From Doris montereyensis (lineage: Eukaryota; Mollusca; Gastropoda; Nudibranchia; Dorididae): DNA of 64,000 bases. The stretch lies in the NCBI GenBank assembly GCA_037039925.1, contig JAXRKP010000988.1:86001-150000 (forward strand), written 5' to 3'. A program made the translations under genes and the position numbers. Under the pieces are notes generated by a model that worked only from the letters and a program-made list of their open reading frames with translations, had not been told where the DNA came from and ran no database searches. This document shows, in pieces, positions 44,081-57,300 of the stretch (positions within the stretch are counted from its first letter, which is position 1; each line of letters starts with the position of its first letter).

Positions 44081-44156
44081 CTTTCCTTCTAGTAAATCAG
44101 TGTCAATACATATTCACTAAATACATAATCATTACGTTATGATTAGTATATCAACG

Positions 44157-44522
44157 CTAAATGTCTGACCCGTACGCCACGGCTTTGTCAAGCATATTAA
44201 TCCTTATGTTTTGACAAAAAGACGCCATTTCTTCCTGAGCGATGTAAACAATCCCAACTTGGGAATGGCAATAACAAATCTGGTATGTGAAAAGGACCAA
44301 AAAATCATATTCGTATAGCCACGAAATCAGTTTTAATACATAACGTTTACTGGCCTCTGTAAAATATCTACTGGTAGGGTAGTGAGTACAATAGTCACTG
44401 GATAAACGCATACCCTTTGGGTGCAGGGAATAGCTTGCTTGGTCAGCAGAAGTAGGTGCGTGTTTATCCAGCGACCTTCCTGCAACAGTTGCAGGAGTAC
44501 AGTCAACGCCGCTAATAAACAA
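44157..44522 (-). CDS. Unidentified 121-residue ORF, doubtful
   Basis: MFISGVDCTPATVAGRSLDK to AVAYGSDI; no motif I know, no visible splice partners, and it lies next to SINE family D. It is probably non-coding and is listed only because it is the one non-repetitive ORF between COPE and POLI. Confidence 0.12.
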   Translation of the reverse strand: MFISGVDCTPATVAGRSLDKHAPTSADQASYSLHPKGMRLSSDYCTHYPTSRYFTEASKRYVLKLISWLYEYDFLVLFTYQICYCHSQVGIVYIAQEEMASFCQNIRINMLDKAVAYGSDI

Positions 44523-45039
44523 GGTCTTCAGGAGAAGACTGGAGTGTGCCTATAACCAAAACATGCTTGAGGTCGAAAAACAATGAAATCTTCTCTCCCT
44601 CTGTAACAGTAGGGTCTATTCTTCATACCTAGAGACCCTGACACCTCTAATCTAATTGGAAGATTTGGACTCTATACCAAGGTTCACTGATGACATGAAG
44701 AAAGCATCAGTTTTCTAAAAAAATCAGAAAGCAGGTTATAAGCTTTACCTCAGACAATGAGAGAAAAAATAATAAATATAGACACATTTTAAGGGCATCA
44801 CCGGGAAAAGCCGGCAATCACGACACAAGGTTGACAAGAGGAACATGGCAAAAACCGGTCTGCGCTGCAAGTGCAAGGATTGTTGGGACAGGAAGGAAAT
44901 AGCCAGCCATAGTGCCACAGGTGTTAACAACAAAGTGACAGGTAAGTTCAAGGCCTAAGGCAAACGCACATTACTTCACAGTGATAACTAAAGTGTAAGT
45001 GTAGGTCTATGTTGAATTGTCAGCATTGAGACGTGACTA

Positions 45040-45190
45040 TTGTGATTGACCAGAGAGAGAGATGTGGGTAAGAAGATTGACCAGAGAGAGAGGTGGGTGA
45101 GAAGATTGACTAGAGAGAGAGGTGGGTGAGAAGATTGACCAGAGAGAGAGGTGGGTGAAGATTGACCAGAGAGAGAAAGGTGGGTGAGAA
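45040..45190. repeat. ~29-bp minisatellite, 5 units
   Basis: Units of GATTGACCAGAGAGAGAGGT then GGGTGAGAA with small length changes. Confidence 0.88.
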
Positions 45191-45715
45191 TATCAATTTA
45201 TGCCTCCTCCTTTGTTCAATATGCCCTGTAGTTGTAATACAGTAGTATTACTAGTAACACATTGTATGATGATGTAGTACAATTTGCAGGTGCAATGTAG
45301 TAAGGTGTGTATTATGGGGGGAGGGGGGTTATAAGGTTGAAGGTGCCAAGGATCTTACTCTTCTTACCCAATCAATCATTGTACACATGTATACTGGCCA
45401 TCTTCATTATTACTTTTAGTTAAATTAGTATCTACATCTCCGTTAAGCACCTGACAAAACAAGCAATTAGTTTAAAATTGAAGACGTAAATCTAAATCTA
45501 ATCGCATGCACAGTCTTGGTATGCCATTCCATCATCACCACACATACTTCACGTAATAAAAATGGAACAAAAAAAACCCACCCTAAATAAACCCCAATAA
45601 CGTGAATGTGAGCACACTGTGAGTCAATTATAATAACATAATAACACCCAAGACCATTACTGTCAAAATGATGTCCGGGGAGGTAACTGAGCAATTGCTT
45701 CAAGTCAAATTTTTA

Positions 45716-46015
45716 CTTAAAGTAAAGTTCCTTCAAGGCCATTACATAGAGCCCATAGAGCTGGAGCGTATCCCAGTTTCTATAGTGTAAAGTGGAACAG
45801 GTGATAATAATCACCTGGACAGGTAGCTAGTCTGGCGCAGGTGTTTACTTCCAAGTAGTGCTTGTACCTATTTTGCACCTGGGTAGAGTGGGGAATGAAT
45901 GTTAAGAGTAAGAGTCTTTCCCAAGGAACACAATGTCGGGGCTGGCTTTGACAGGATTCGAACCCGGGACCTCATGATCCCCAGTCCAGTGGCCTAATCA
46001 CTCGGCCACAATCTA
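45716..46015 (-). mobile_element. tRNA-derived SINE, family A, best copy
   Basis: On the minus strand the head reads TGTGGCCGAGTGATTAGGCC, ACTGGACTGGGGATCATGAG and GTCCCGGGTTCGAATCC. This is a clear A box (TGGCCGAGTGATTAGG) and B box (GGTTCGAATCC) of a Leu/Ser-like tRNA. The body has GGTGATTATTATCACCTGTT and the tail GGCCTTGAAGGAACTTTAC. Confidence 0.88.
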
Positions 46016-46768
46016 TTACTTTTACACAAGTTGATCTTGATAAGGTCTCTCGGACCCCGACTAACGTGGCATCGACACAGTGCTATAATATTCTAGGGAC
46101 ACAGACAAACGCTTATAATATTAATAATGATAATAGATTTTTATTCCTGATTTGAAATACACATTGAAACTCAAAAGCGGTTGTTTAAAACAAAAATGTT
46201 CTACTAGATTTTTTAACCCCTAATATTTATTTATGACAATGAGTTGTTGAGGTAAACATATGAATGAATCATATCCTTTGCCGAGGGCAGGAACACAAAG
46301 TAATAACGTAAACCCCATAGCTAACAAAAACTACAATGGCAGAGGTTTTGATTTCAACATGACATTTCAGGGACCTGCAATTTAATCACAAGATTAAATT
46401 GAACAATATTCTTGATTCCCAGACTATGTGTTTGCCTATGAAAGTGTTACTGTACCTACATGATTTATTTTTTTATCTCCCAAGAGGCGTGTTTTTTAGA
46501 CTGCTACTAGTACTACTGTATTCACATTCTACTGTGTGCAAAAACAACCGGGCATGGTAGCTGATGGCTTTGAAAACCCCCTTTTTCTAATTAAAAGTTA
46601 TGTACGCTAATATAAGAATGGATACATTCTCTTGAAAGCAAAAGCTTCAGACATATAAGATAATGAGAATTTGTAGCAGTACTATATGAGTTTTACAAAA
46701 GTTTCAGTGATTCGTCTACTGTGGGAAAATGTAACCATGAAATCTTTACACGGTATTCAAAAGAAATA

Positions 46769-48304
46769 TCACGTCTTCTGAAAGAAGGCTAGTAAAGTTT
46801 TTTGCTCTTTCTTTTTCTTCTCACACACAGAATTTGTAGAATTTGTTGCTGTTGTTGCAGTGTTTAAGAAAATGTGCCCACTGCCCATAGCAGCGTGAGC
46901 GAGAATTTCACCTCTTATGTTGGAGGGCAAAGCTGAGAAGACATCTGGGTCGATACCTTGAGGACATTGGCTTTGTACAGTTTTGATGGGCCTGGAATTG
47001 GAGTGGCTTGGTGATGAGTGAGGAACTGGAACGTTGTCAATGTCAACATCCTTATTTGGTGCTAAGGAAGTTCCTGAACTACTTGTGCTGGGAACAAAGG
47101 ATTTTGTGTAGGGTTTATTCTCTTGACGACCAGCCGATGAGGGCATGAAACGGTTATAAGTATGAGTCAATATGTCAAGAGACATATTTTCATTTGACAC
47201 AAAATCTTCAGTCTTCTTATTCGTGTGACTGACTGTCAATGCTTCCGTCAGATGTCAAAACATTGTCAGTTTTTGGAAAGGAACCATCTGAAGAACACAT
47301 CTTTGATGTATCTGTTAATTCCGAAAAGCCCCTACTAGAATGTAAGATGTGATCTGAAGTGCCATGTCTATGACTTCTAGTTTGTGTACTTTGACCTAGT
47401 TCATGGCAGACTATAAACTGATTTTCACAATGACTGCCAATATTCACTTTATCACTCTTTTCATTGATCACATTGCTGTTGTAGTCTTTATGGGATGTGA
47501 CGTAGCCATTTTCTGTTTCTTTAGGACTTAACTGTTGTGGAGACAAATCCGCAAAGCTTCTGTCAAAACGTGGCTGTTTTTTATGATCAATTTCATCTTC
47601 CTGTGCACTTTGACTAGTTCTCTTTTGATTCTTCTTTTTGGGACTGAATAACGGTTTTCTGGAGCTTGTGCACTGTGACCTGGTGGAAACACCAGCTTCT
47701 GAAGACACAAAACGTTTACCAGCTGATGGTGAACACTGTGAGTAAATTCCGTATTGAGACAGAATCTCCTGTTGAACCGTGTCCGGTAGTTCTAGAACAG
47801 TTTGTGCATCCAGGTGGGGTGGAAGCAAACTCCTCAATGATTCTAACATGTTTGACTGGCCGTCGCACACATTATTTCCCTTTGATAACGTTGTTACATT
47901 ATTACCGAGTCTTTCTGGTGTTGACGGCGGAGGAAGTGAATCTATGCAATGAGATGAAGTTGACTGAGTAATTAACGCTGAAGAAGCATTCGATGATTGT
48001 GTAGTAATTTTCTGTGAAGATTGTCCCTTTCCTTTTTCTTTTGCTCCGTCACTGGAGTCTAGAAGATGAAATTTGCTATTATTAGTATCAAGCATGTTGC
48101 TTTCGTCTATTTCAATGCAGCAAGTTTGGCTTTGTTGTTTAGAATGAGTGAAGAATGAAGAAAGTTTATTCTGTACTGGTTTAACAAGCTTGGCGAAACA
48201 TACATTGATGAGAGTGAGGTGAAATGAGTCTCCGTCTTTCACCATTTTTGAAAACAAATTCATAAGAATGGGTAAAAGCTGTTGTTGGGTTGTTTCCGCT
48301 TCAC
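46769..48304 (-). CDS. POLI: POLI terminal exon (PIP and UBM tail)
   Basis: Begins EAETTQQQLLPILMNLFSKM with acceptor TACTTTTAG|GTGAAG, one base out of phase with exon 7. The first 348 codons (to 47217) and the last 156 (from about 47239) are in different frames, so one base was gained or lost near 47217-47239. Motifs: PIP box QNKLSSFF (48173-48150), UBM1 LPPHLDAQTVLELPDTVQQE (47826-47762), UBM2 CPQGIDPDVFSALPSNIRGE (about 46965-46889), PIP-like QKTLLAFF (46804-46781), and stop. Both UBMs keep the central Leu-Pro. Confidence 0.9.
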
Positions 48305-51300
48305 CTAAAAGTAAAAGGATAATAAATTGCAGAAATAAATTAATATAAGAAAACCTGTGTTACAAATGTTAAAAGTATTTAACTAAACATAAGATAAGTA
48401 TCATAAACATTTACCCTTTTCAGGCAGGCCCTGTATCTTTGCAGGCCGCTGGTCACTCTAAGCACACCTACGCTAAGAAGCTCCACCCGCAAGCAAGAAA
48501 TAGTGATTGATATAAATAAAAGATATCGGTGGCCAATCACATTGCACATCTATGGTAGCCTGAATGGAGGGTGTGACCTTCAATCAACAGAAAGAAACCA
48601 TGTTCAAGTTTGACCGATCAAGAGTAGCATTGTGTTGATGGTTATATTGTCAAACGTCACATATGTCAAAATACATCTCCACCTCTTTTTCACATAAGAA
48701 TGAAGAGATAAGAGTGTTGAAAGTACAAGGGAATATTGAAGCTTTCATCTGAGTTCAGCGACCAGCAACAAAGGGACTTTGATCTATCAAACAAGTCCAT
48801 TTCACATGGTCATGATGACATGTGGTATCTGGACAAGAGGAAGGGCGGCTATTTGAAGTGTATAGACATTAGAAACTTCAAGAGTCTATTTTCCTACTGT
48901 ATAGAAAGGACTAAGGAGGGAGACTTACATCAAGAAGTGGGGGAAGATGTGAAAAACCACTGGATTGCGTAAGGGGTGGGGGCTGTTTGGGAGGAGGTGG
49001 ATTACTATTGAACTGTAGGAAGGGAACAGCCAAGAAGACAAAACGATGGTCACTCTGTCATTGTAAATGAGGAGAGAGGGTGATACTAGTGATATGCATA
49101 GGGTAGGGAGGGAGTTTTCAAAAACATTGGAAGCATGTAGCTGAGGAGAGGTGTTAGGTCTGGGATAGAGCGAGTTGCCACAGCTAGGGGATACACACTT
49201 GTGAAAGCAATAAACCGGGGGGGCCTGTTTCTTTCATCATGGGAATGTGTTACCTATGCACATTGGACTCAGTCATGGGATCAGCGAAAGGCAGTTGGAC
49301 ATTTCCTCTATCTTAGTATTATAGTACCATGATTTAATTTAGATGTGAGAATGAAAATGATTCATTTATAAATAAAGATAAATATTGCTCATTGAATCTC
49401 TACTGCAAAAAATTTGACACAGCCAGCCACGCTGTATTGAACGACTGGAGTGAAGCCTGACCATGCAGCTACGTGCCCCCCACCCCCCTCATATGTTACC
49501 TCATCTCTCTCTCTTTCTCATTTTCTCCGCCTTCTCTATTTGTCTTTCTTTATCTTCCTCATTCTCTTTATGTCTCCTTTTTGTTTCCTTTCCTCTTTCT
49601 CTCTCCCTTTCTATCCCTCCCTCCTCTCTCTCCAATGGCAGTTGATTTTTGTTTTCTTCCTTCTTTTTGTTTTTTCTTTAGGTTTATTGTTGTTATGAGT
49701 CTTGCTCTGTTGATGAACATTGCGCGACAGGTCATTGTTGCACCAATCGCTCTATTATTTCCGTCCAGCATTGTTTAGTGTTTATTTGTTTCTATGTCTC
49801 CTTGTTGCTTATGAAGGTTGGGCACACTGGAAGATTTCTTGGTCCTGACCCGTTTTCTATCTATTAGTATTATACCTTTCATATTCCTCTCCATTAGTAT
49901 TGGGCCAACTGCAGTATTATTCCTTTTCATGTTTAATAAAAGTAGGCTGTATGTAATAGATGTTATTGTTAGTAAACAATGCAATATAAACCCGATGACA
50001 ATAACAATAACAAAAGGAATTGCCCACTATGTCACCTCATTCAAAAAAGATAAAAAAACAATCACAATAATCACAGGTACGTCAAGGTCAAGTGTGGCAG
50101 CCTCGTCAGCGGGGCGAGAAAACTATCGGTTTCAACTGTGGAAGCCTCGTACACAGCGAAATGAGATTATCGATCGACATTGAGGTCAGCCGGCAGTTGA
50201 TCTTACAAAGATTAAGAGTCTTAACTTCAGGATTGACAAAAATATACGACTTCTTTACATGTGAAGTCTCCCTTTTGCACTTTTAGTTCCAGGGCTCAAA
50301 ACATAGTCGTTGGCCATGTCAAGTCACTAAAAGGAAGCCAGTTAAAAAGAAATGAGTAGACTCCACTCACATAGCTGCCAACCTTTTTAAACTGAAATAC
50401 AGACTCTGACCGCATGGACAAATTTATTCTTACTTGCATGACGCTCTGTAATATTCCAGAAAACATTTTGCCCGATTTCTAGGCACACAAAGGTGAAAAT
50501 GAACGGCTGAATCTAAAAGCGTTTTTGTTTCCCTTCAAAACTGACAAAACTTTTTTATATTATGTCAAAATTACTGATGATATCACCTAAACTGAAAGAA
50601 ATTTTCATTGTGAAGATATCGCTTTTTAAAAATTATGTCTCTATCACTTATACTGTCATAAAATAAGAAATGACATCCTGATAATTTTTTTTAAAAAATG
50701 TGCCAGAAAGCCGGGCAAGTCTCATTTGCCTACACTCGATACACCTGGTGAAGAATGAAACAAGAGATTCAGAACTTTTAAGTTGAAGATTGATAAAAAA
50801 AATCACAAGGGGAGAGAAGGCCACCAAAATAATTTCACAATTGAAAATCAATGTGGACATTTATATTATTTTAGACGCTAGAGGACATGTCAGACATGTC
50901 AAAGTCAGTATACCAAAAGCAGTCCAAAGAAAATTCTGCATCCAAGACTTTGCAAAACACAAGAGATGATTATTCAAACACTTAAAATCTTTTTCAACAA
51001 GGTTTCATAGTCAAAAGTGTCCTTATTTCATACAGTGAAAATTTTTCTCCCATTTTTGTGTCTGTTACTGATTAATTATTATGTAAGTTCTTTTTAGTTA
51101 ACAAATGCAGTGTCAACAATACCTGACTTGTAAAATTTGGTGAAAATTCCCTGGGGCACAGAACATTGTCTGCTCTCTCTGTGATAGTTTGTTCTTGAAG
51201 AGTCAACCTCAAAGTTTGGGGATACGACCATCTTCCCTCAGCCTTTTCAGAAAATGTAACAAACAAAAAAAGCAATGAAGCATTCAATAGCTTTAACGTT

Positions 51301-54300
51301 ATCTAATTTAGATTGATAAAAACAAAAACAAACCATAAACACACAAAAATAAACAACCCACAAAAAACACCCAACAGAATAGGAACAAAAAAAAGAAACC
51401 AGATTAGATGACAAAAGATTAAAAAAAAAGAATTATAATTGATATTCTAAATTGAAACATTTACAGCTCAATTGAAATACAGAATACAAATGAATTCAAC
51501 ATGACATGAAACACCCCCCCCCCCACCCCCCCACACACAAAAAACAACACAAAAACAACAACAACTCAACAACAACAAACCCATCAAACAAAACCATGAT
51601 AAGGACTGACTTGTGGGATTGTTGAAATATGAGGCTACTCAAAAAAAGAGGAACGTTGACAGCATTTAAGTTCTTGTCAAATGTTAACATGCTTATATTC
51701 AAGTGCACGGTATGGTCTTTTAACTGGTGTATGTCTAGTTCTCTTACTCTGATCTTCGTGAAATGATTATAATTCAATTATTAGGTTAAAACGTGAAATT
51801 TAAAAATGGCTTCATTTATGGAGGCATGGGAAAAGAAAAGATTATTTTGGATTTGGGAGGGTGTTACTGTTAGGCTAGACACACACTTTCACCTATAATC
51901 TATTTATGCTTTGAACTTGACAACATAAATTTATGACTGATGTTTACCGAGACTAGTTATCAAAAAAAAACTTACATAATTCAGCATGACAATGAGCCAC
52001 TGAACATTCTTCAACATGGACAAAATTAAGAAAATTCAATGATCTCCTGTAAATTGTTTCATATATTCATTGCATTCTTATCAAAAGCGAAACGGCCTAC
52101 TGTTATACCTTTCAAGAAGACTGTTCAGAAGTTGTTCAGTCCGAGATCTGGCATCAGAAATCTGATTACAACACTTGAACGAATCTTCATCACTTAGTGT
52201 CTGTAAATGAAAATCAGATTGAGAATCTTTCATGAAATATGCATTCAAAATAGATAACCACAAAGAACTCTTCTGATAAAAGATAGCTTGTCCACAGAGA
52301 TACAGTAGTCGTATCATTGTCTGTAAGGCAAGAGTTACTTGTCTTAACTCAGTTACGGCTTGGACTTTCACAATCAAGGAATGGCTTGGAGTAGACGCTC
52401 CCATGAAACAGTTTGTCTTGGTGAAACTAAAACTAAAAAGTAAAATGATAAAATCTAGTATCAACATAAATATCCTTCCTACTTCTTTTTGTAAGAGAGC
52501 ACTTTTTGCCAATGGAAATTACTAGGATAATAATGGCATATGGACAATTATGTCAATAAAAAAAAACCTTTAACCTTTTGAGGCTGTAAGGGCCGGCCCA
52601 TCAATAAATGCAGGACATAAACTAAACAGACAAAAATGCGATTACATCTAAGTCGTCCTCAACAGCCACTAGTTTGTGATGCAAGACCACAGCTGTGTTG
52701 GCCACGACAGCAAGTGTGCTAACAATAACGTCTAAGAATCCAACTTTGAGATTGGACTTAATACCTGAGGAAGACCAAAGGTCACAACTGGTGATTCATC
52801 AACTCCAACGGCCAGTTTTAACAAAACAGGTGCAGTCCCTTGGCCAAACTCGTGCTCCAGGACAGACAGCTGTGTCTGCCATAAATCACTCACTGACTGA
52901 ACTCCCAAGCTATTTAATCTTTTTGCAGTTTTGGAACCAATGCCTAAAACGAGACAATAAACATTAAAAAAAAAAGTGTAATTATCAAATTTCATAAAAA
53001 ACTCTCTCTACTTATATTCTTTTCTTTCCTGTTCCTACTGTTTAAATTCTAGATACTTTTAAGCACCTTTGACCAGACGAATAATCAAAGATCCACTTGG
53101 TAGAATGACATGAAATATAAATGTATGTACTTTTTTTTTCTTTTTTAAAATCAGAAATTGCACATTTTTTGTGTAAAGCTGCTGTATTGACAAATGAAGA
53201 CCATAAACAGTAAATGCAATAGCAACCATAAACAGTAAAGACAGTAGCAACCATAAACAATAAAGATAACAATAAAGGCAATAGCAACCATAAACAATAA
53301 AGACAGTAGCAACCATAAACAATGAAGACAATAGCAACCATAAGCAATAAAGACAATAGCAACCATAAACAATAAAGGCAGTAGCAACCATAAACAATAA
53401 AGACAATAGCAACCATAAACAATAAAGACAATAGCAACCATAAACAATAAAGACAATAGCAACCATAAACAATAAAGACAGTAGCAACCATAAACAATAA
53501 AGACAATAGCAACCATAAACAATAAAGGCAGTAGCAACCATAAACAATAAAGACAATAGCAACCATAAACAATAAAGACAATAGCAACCATAAACAATAA
53601 AGACAATAGCAACCATAAACAATAAAGACAATAGCAACCATAAACAATAAAGGCAGTAGCAACCATAAGCAACCATAAACAATAAAGACAATAGCAACCA
53701 TAAACAATAAAGACAATAGCAACCATAAACAATAAAGACAGTACCAACCATAAACAATAAAGACAATAGCAACCATAAACAATAAAGACAATAGCAACCA
53801 TAAACAATAAAGGCAGTAGCAACCATAAACAATAAAGACAATAGCAACCATAAACAATAAAGACAATAGCAACCATAACACAATAAAGACAATAGCAACC
53901 ATAAACAATAAAGACAATAGCAACCATAAACAATAAAGACAGTACCAACCATAAACAATAAAGACAATAGCAACCATAAACAATAAAGACAATAGCAACC
54001 ATAAACAATAAAGGCAGTAGCAACCATAAGCAACCATAAACAATAAAGACAATAGCAACCATAAACAATAAAGACAATAGCAATCATAAACAATAAAGAC
54101 AATAGCAACAGTAAAGACAGTAGCAACCATAAAGTAAAGACAGCAGCAACCATAAAAAGTAAAGACAGTAGCAACCATAAACAATAAAGACAGCAGCAAC
54201 CATAAACAGTAAAGACAGTAGCAACCATAAACAGTAAAGACAGTAGCAACCATAAACAGTAAAGACAGTAGCAAACCATAAACAGTAAAGACAGTAGCAA

Positions 54301-57300
54301 CCATAAATAGTAAAGACAGTAGCAACCATAAACAGTAAAGACAGTAGCAACATAACCATAAACAGTAGCAACCATAAACAAAGACAGTAGCAACCATAAA
54401 CAGTAAAGACAGTAGCAAACCATAAACAGTAAAGACAGTAGCAGGGTACAGACAGTGGACATGAAATATCTGAGAGTATACTTAAGAATTTGGCACAACA
54501 TATAGAGGAAGAGCCGAGTCACAATAATTAGAGTGCAAACTAAAGCTGAAAGTTTTAAGGCATGAAACCAAACTTATGTCACCAGCAGTCATGCACATTA
54601 ATAAAGTGAGTGATGGAAAGGAATGGTCAAATCATATATATATACTACAATATAACAAATCAAAAACTAAAGGAAAAATATCCAATGGTAAGCCATGATA
54701 GAAAAGGAGAGAAATACATTTAAATAATAAAAGATGCAAGAACTAAAAGATGTTTAACAGTAGCTGTAGCTGAAAGAAACAGAGAAGAGCCAAGACGGTA
54801 AAAGGTGGGGAAAATAATCCTGTAAAATCAAGCTCAGGCACCAATGGAGTGACAGAGGGAGAAAAAACCCAAACAAAGAAAGCATCAACTTGTGGCTGAA
54901 ACTAAAACATTGTTTTTTAAAAATGGCAAGCTTAATTTAAAGCATAAACATGAAATGAAGTGGAAACTAATCACTGGGAAAGCAGGCCAGACCTGGAATC
55001 GCTCTCACTCCCGGTAGAGACGACATCATTTGGCACGCCAGGTGGGGTAATATTGATGTTTGCTGGTTGGGTTTGTTGATGCTGCCGACTAACTTAGCCA
55101 GTAATTTGTTGTGAGCAACTCCCAGCACAGCATGTTATGCTCAAATCATGTTCAAGTCCTTTCGAATGTCAGCAGCCAGTCTGAGAGCCTATTTGCAACT
55201 GAAGTTCACACCCACAAAGTGCAAGGTGGATTCAGCAAAGAATCTGATGAAAATAAAATGATATGATGGAATAATTACTTTAGAAATGGAATGAAAACAG
55301 ATGTAGTAATATTGCCTTATATGGTCATCTTATCTTCCAAAAGATGGATATAAAATGTGGACTGCTACACATTCTCCATCAACTTAGAAGAAAGTTTTTT
55401 TGTGGTTAAAATTAGACAAATTCTATCCACTCACAATCACATTGTAAACTGCCAAGAATGACCACTTGTCCATAAAGACCACTTTGGTCTATGATCATTG
55501 GTGGTCGTGATGGACAGATAAAAATTCAGAGACATACACACAGAAAACTGTTATGTTGACAAGGATTATTATAACCTCAGTACAGGTTAATTTCCGGACA
55601 CTTTTCAAAAGACAGATTTTTCTAACATTTAATTCAATAATATGATGGGAGCACCACAGATTGTATTTCCCCCAATCACAATCTTACCCTGTGCCATTTC
55701 CTTGTCACCATATACATGACCAACAAATTGTTTCTTAAATTCTCCATTCTTTAAACGAGACCTTGCCATTTCTGTCACATCCACAAAATTTTCATCAAAT
55801 CCAAGGCGCTCGACACAAGGCGAATACCTTTGAATGTAATCTGGTTGAACAGAAAGAAAGAAGCCGCAAAAACATAAAATCAGATTTTCATTATAATATC
55901 ATCATATATTCTTGTTGTATGAGTATAAGTGTTTCCAATTTCAAGAGATGATATTACTAGTCAGCTTTCTGGTGATTGTCTCTAAATTCAAGTCATTTTT
56001 ATAAATGCAATCAATGGCAACATTGTAAAAATGTACTAAAAGGAAAACTTTCTGAGATTCATAGTCTAACTACTTTTTTCTTCATCGATCAGTTATATTT
56101 AGTCCAATTTACAAGCTCAGAGTCCTTAACATATACTGGGAAATTATGTTTTTGAACTGTATTGCCTGCATCATAAGCATAAAGGTTTGAGGTTTTAATC
56201 TTCTGAACAAAAGGGGAAAATATTTACCAACATATTGTTGAGCAAATCAAACTCCTTTTATCCAAAAGCCACTGGATCCAAATTTAAATCCTATCAGGAA
56301 CAAATTAAATTTGTGACTGTGGTGTTTTATACCCTGTGAGTGTGATGCAAATATAAAAGATTTTTGACCTCTGGACTAAATTTCAAAACCTGAGATCACC
56401 AATCTGTGGTGGATGTAAAATACAAGTAAATAAACACAAAAGCAATCTTCATTTTACTCTTTGTCCTGAAGTAAAACAGTGCTGACAAAAACTAAATTGT
56501 TAGAAAATGATAGATAATTTTATTAAGCAGACAGTCGTGAGATGAAAAGTAATCATTATCGTAAGTGACAGATGGAAAAACCTGTCCCTGGGAGGCCACT
56601 TTAGTTTACAAGCAATCAGAGAAGGGTCAACTTAAAAAGTTGCTTCTTTCATTCCAGATAACAATAATGCTGCATTCCTTTGGACATTAAAGATGTCTTC
56701 TTACTACATTTTGTACTATAATCTGTGACCATACCATGTTTGCTCCTCACACATTTATTTTAATTTTACAAATGTTGCAACGTAATTACTAATTAGTGAC
56801 AAGCATGCGATTGAGCCCTATTTATAACAATGCAATCCGGTAGGCGCACAGGATTCGCGGCAGGTGACTTCAAGTGGGAGTAGATTAAGTCGTGTAGACT
56901 GTATCTGAGGGTGGCAAAAGGTTATTAAACAGGCCCCATCCATATGACTGACAGGCCGTAGTTTACCGCGCCTAGTTTAAGTAAAAGGCAGTGAGATATA
57001 AAGAAACTGTTTAAAGGTGAAGCTCACCTGATATTTGATATGACATTTGTCGATAATGTGTCAGGTCCTCTCCATTAACTATAACCAAATCTGGGCATTT
57101 TTTCTTGGCCTCTGTAAGAAACATGAGCTTTGTGGCACCACGTCTTCTGGCCTCATAGTTGCAAGTCACAATTATGTTTTTCTGCTGGATACCTTGCGAA
57201 CAGAAAACAAATTCATTCAGGTGTGACTATTTTTCTCCTCTTTTTTGATACTGTAGGGACAGATTTAAAAACATACTTTGAATGTACCAGACAGATTTAA

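Noticed and set aside
45950..46012. A genuine tRNA gene on the minus strand
   Set aside because: The A and B boxes are good, but acceptor-stem pairing fails and the sequence continues into a repeated SINE body.
47666..47971. Plus-strand ORF of 101 codons
   Set aside because: It is antisense to the POLI terminal exon, whose minus-strand frame has PIP and UBM motifs.
53042..54522. Minus-strand ORFs of 458, 487 and 310 codons
   Set aside because: All three frames are open because a stop-free 25-bp unit is repeated; the composition is a fixed 25-residue cycle and it lies inside a POLI intron.
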